Shown: piece by piece, positions 61,231-64,000 of the stretch
Layout of the letters: each line of letters begins with the position of its first letter
How positions within the stretch are numbered: the stretch's first letter is position 1
Source of the DNA: Cloeon dipterum
Taxonomy: Eukaryota > Arthropoda > Insecta > Ephemeroptera > Baetidae
DNA: 64,000 nucleotides
Direction: 5' to 3'
Assembly (NCBI RefSeq): GCF_949628265.1
Contig: NC_088787.1
Span: 13,134,501 to 13,198,500, forward strand
Translations under genes and position numbers: made by a program
Notes under the pieces: generated by a model
What the model was told of the DNA's origin: nothing
The model's input: the letters and a program-made list of their open reading frames with translations, nothing else
Database searches by the model: none

Positions 61231-64000
61231 ATTTTGGCCTATGTGCCCGTATGAACCGAAAGCTGGCTCTACTCACATCCACTCGCTTTCACACAACTTA
61301 CACTTTTAATATCGATTGTCGCATCGCCCGCTGCTGGCCTAGTGTGGGGGCTACGGACGGACACGCGGCTCCAACTCTGCTCTTTTCTGCAAACTCCCGC
61401 GGGTCCTTTGCCACTTCCGCCTCGTTTTGCATTTTTATAGGCTCTTCTGTGCTCTGGCAGCCTGTAATAATCGGCTAAAAAGTTGCTCTTTGTACGAGTG
61501 CCCCCTCTCTTGACGGCCTCTTGACATGATTCTGCCGTAAATTTGCGTCAAACGTGGAAGTTAATTCAAAGGACTGACTGCTGTGGTCCCCAGGTATATG
61601 GTGAATTTGTCTTTGAACAACGTTTAATTTAAATGTCAAGGAAGTTGCAATTTTAAAAATTTTTAAGAGGTTCCTGCCCAAGTAACTTGCGTATAAAACT
61701 CTTCCAGTTACATATTTTATTGAATTTTTACAGTCGCAAAAAATAATAAATTTAGATTGCGAATTTGCCAGTATCTTATTTTCATTCTGTACAAGTTCGT
61801 TTAGTAAAATCGTGCAATTTGCAATTTAGTATTCAAATATGAAAAAAACCATTGCTGTGCGTGATCCGCATTTAAACGCGATTCAAATATTATTGAATCT
61901 AGAGCTCTTTTTATGTTGTGTGAGTGATTGACTAGTACTGACTGACAACAATAGAGGCGAGCGCACGAAGTATTGGAGGCAATTTCTGCCTGCTCCGCAT
62001 CAAAAGAGCCTCGTTCCGTGTAGATATGCAATCTTTCTTGCTCTCACTGAGTAGAGACAAATCTGTGCCGCCTCAGCAAAGAGGTTATTCGCGTTCCTCC
62101 ACTCTCTTTCTACTTCCTGGCATCGGTGTCAAAGTTTGCAGAAGTGCTATTTGTCAATACACTCTGCAAATCGTTGAATATTGCGTATAAAAAGCGATCC
62201 AATCTTGTCCGATGCGGCACCGTATACAGTCACCTGATTGCTGCTGTGTCAAAACCAACATGGCAAACGCCCTTGCAAGTGACTATAATGAAGTTAAATC
62301 AAACAGAGTTAAATAATATTATCGCAGAGGCATGCAGGGGCGGCGCGGGAGAGTTGGTTGACTTTGCAATGTTTGATTTCAAGGTATCCTAGGCAACGTA
62401 ACTGAACTGGCCTGGCCGCCCACCTACTAGCCGACTGCGGGGCTGGTGGCAGGCCGGCTGTCCCGCTAACTAAGCATTACATAACATACTTCGCAGAGAG
62501 GGTTAATATTCAAATAGCTAGCATCCCTTTCTTTGATGACAGTCGAGTGTTGACACAGTTCTCTTGCCTGCTGCATGATGCTGTGCCAGCCAATTATATA
62601 GTATTCGCTCTCGGGGTCGTCGTGCTAAATTGTGCGCGTCCCAGCGCGCGCGGCAGCACTGTACGCACCCGAATCAAATGCTGTTGTAATTAACGCATTC
62701 CGCGGTTGCTGGGTGGCCGCTGGGTGTTGTGCTCTCGGAACCCTGCGAACTCATGACCTTTCCGGTGCCAAAGAGGGACTGGAACGCTTCACTGACCGAA
62801 TGAGCAGATTATTTGCCCGCTCATGATTATTAACCAAAATAATACTGTTCATTATCTATGGTATATTCGTGCTGTAGTGTCCCAACATTTACATATATCC
62901 AATTATGCCTGCTCATGGTGATTATTCGTGCGTAGCAGTTGGACTTTCCATGCGTTCTGATTGGATTCAGAAGCTCGCAGTCGCCGCTTTGTCACTCGTG
63001 CGTGTGTCAATTGTTTAAATAAACAGCGGAGCGTTTAATTTGCTTTTTGTCTCCAGCGCTATTCCTGCTCGATTAGCGAGAGCGCCCCAACGCCAACTGC
63101 GCAGCACGCGGCCCTCGCGCGCAACGAACCAAATCCTACCGCTGGAAACAAACTTTTCATGACCCTCGCGTGCTCCACACATTTCGATCTCCAAGTGACG
63201 TCACTCCTTTGTACATGTGTGGCTCAGAACTGATACTTTATCGATATGAAATTACTCTGATGAGTCTCAATTTAAAAATATCTCAACATTTTAATCTCGG
63301 GCTGGCGACTTGGTAATTCCCACGCCCGAATCGCTTTTATACAGACCTTATTCTTTTGTTATTTACGAGAGCTGCAGCTGGTCGAAAACCTTACAGGCCA
63401 TTTTCATCAGTGTGCGGTCTAAATTGCCTGCCAGAATATATTCAAGACACTCGCCCTATTGAGTCGGACGCTCGTTGGTTGGTTGGTTCGTTCGTTTGGT
63501 TGGCGTGTTTTCCTGCACCGCCACAATTTATTCTGACCCTGTTGTGTCGCGCGCGTAATAAGGCCAGCAACCTTGATTCGCCCTTTGAGCACCACCTTTC
63601 ATGCCAGCCGACGGCGGGCGACGGACGACTCGAAGAGGGATGGAAATAGTTTTTTGGCAGAGTGCGCCGGCACACCTTTTTTTATTTGCACGTCATTTTT
63701 GCGGCCGAGCGAGTGACTTTTGAGTGGCGCTGCGAGATATTATTAGGCGAAAGACGGACGCACGACATCACTCAAAAGAGCAAGTACAACACAGAAAACT
63801 GTGTGTCGTTGAACGGAGATTCGCGTCGTGTCCAAAATAACCAGCAAATATGAATCATCGGAATAGACACATGACTTATCGAAAATGACCCCAAATTTTG
63901 GTCGAAAAGATTTTCAAAGGCACAGAACCTAGTTTTGAAAAAATATTTAAGTTATTTCATCTTCACCACGATACCCATATATTCAAAACATATCAGTTGG

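Larger units (their letters stand above)
54400..64000. other. spacer or long intron, no gene recognised apart from repeats
   Basis: If the exon at 54278 is real, this would be its first intron. It holds repeat copies B3, A3 and B2. ORFs up to about 119 codons are scattered in GC-rich patches (59.0-59.3, 62.6, 63.4 kb) without family resemblance. Confidence 0.5.

Noticed and set aside
62126..62392. 88-codon ORF on plus ending near a GTATCC donor-like site
   Set aside because: Weak donor, no partner exon and no recognisable domain.

Overview
The window is animal nuclear DNA and almost certainly comes from an arthropod, probably an insect outside the flies. Genes are split by GT-AG introns. Coding exons are GC-rich while introns and spacers are AT-rich. 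The proteins match conserved animal families: NELL, GTDC1/QTMAN, FIP1 and eIF4G2/DAP5. I see no bacterial operons, CRISPR arrays or viral genes.

Layout. (1) Positions 1-27000, minus strand: one large gene for a secreted NELL-type glycoprotein. It has 15 coding exons and two very long introns (10.9 kb and 6.9 kb). Its 3' end runs off the left edge of the window. Its introns hold a 305-bp hAT-type MITE and two copies of a GC-rich short repeat. (2) 27.1-34.4 kb: spacer with no recognisable gene. (3) 34.4-39.7 kb: a head-to-head pair sharing a promoter of about 420 bp, GTDC1/QTMAN on minus (six exons, 363 aa) and the polyadenylation factor FIP1 on plus (nine exons, 443 aa). (4) 42.5-48.4 kb, plus strand: eIF4G2/DAP5/NAT1, 14 coding exons, 873 aa, with a long 3' UTR. 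(5) 48.4-64 kb: mostly empty, with one possible orphan first exon near 54.3 kb and further repeat copies.

The most interesting system is inside eIF4G2. Of its 13 internal introns, each of the six that exceed 110 nt carries a small-nucleolar-RNA-like element, counting the two H/ACA and the box C/D candidates; the introns of 106 nt or less carry none. More exactly, the seven introns of 190-253 nt hold five box C/D and two H/ACA candidates. Four of the C/D candidates share an almost invariant guide-like block in front of box D' and differ elsewhere, so they look like a locally duplicated family. The one-snoRNA-per-intron layout is what is expected of a snoRNA host gene, and vertebrate EIF4G2 is also known as one (SNORD97).

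Exon structures for all four genes were built by hand from splice sites, reading phase and remembered family similarity. Every exon junction listed keeps phase. UTRs and transcription starts are mostly inferred. (The correct intron count is seven snoRNA-bearing introns, of 190-253 nt, and six without, of 53-106 nt.)
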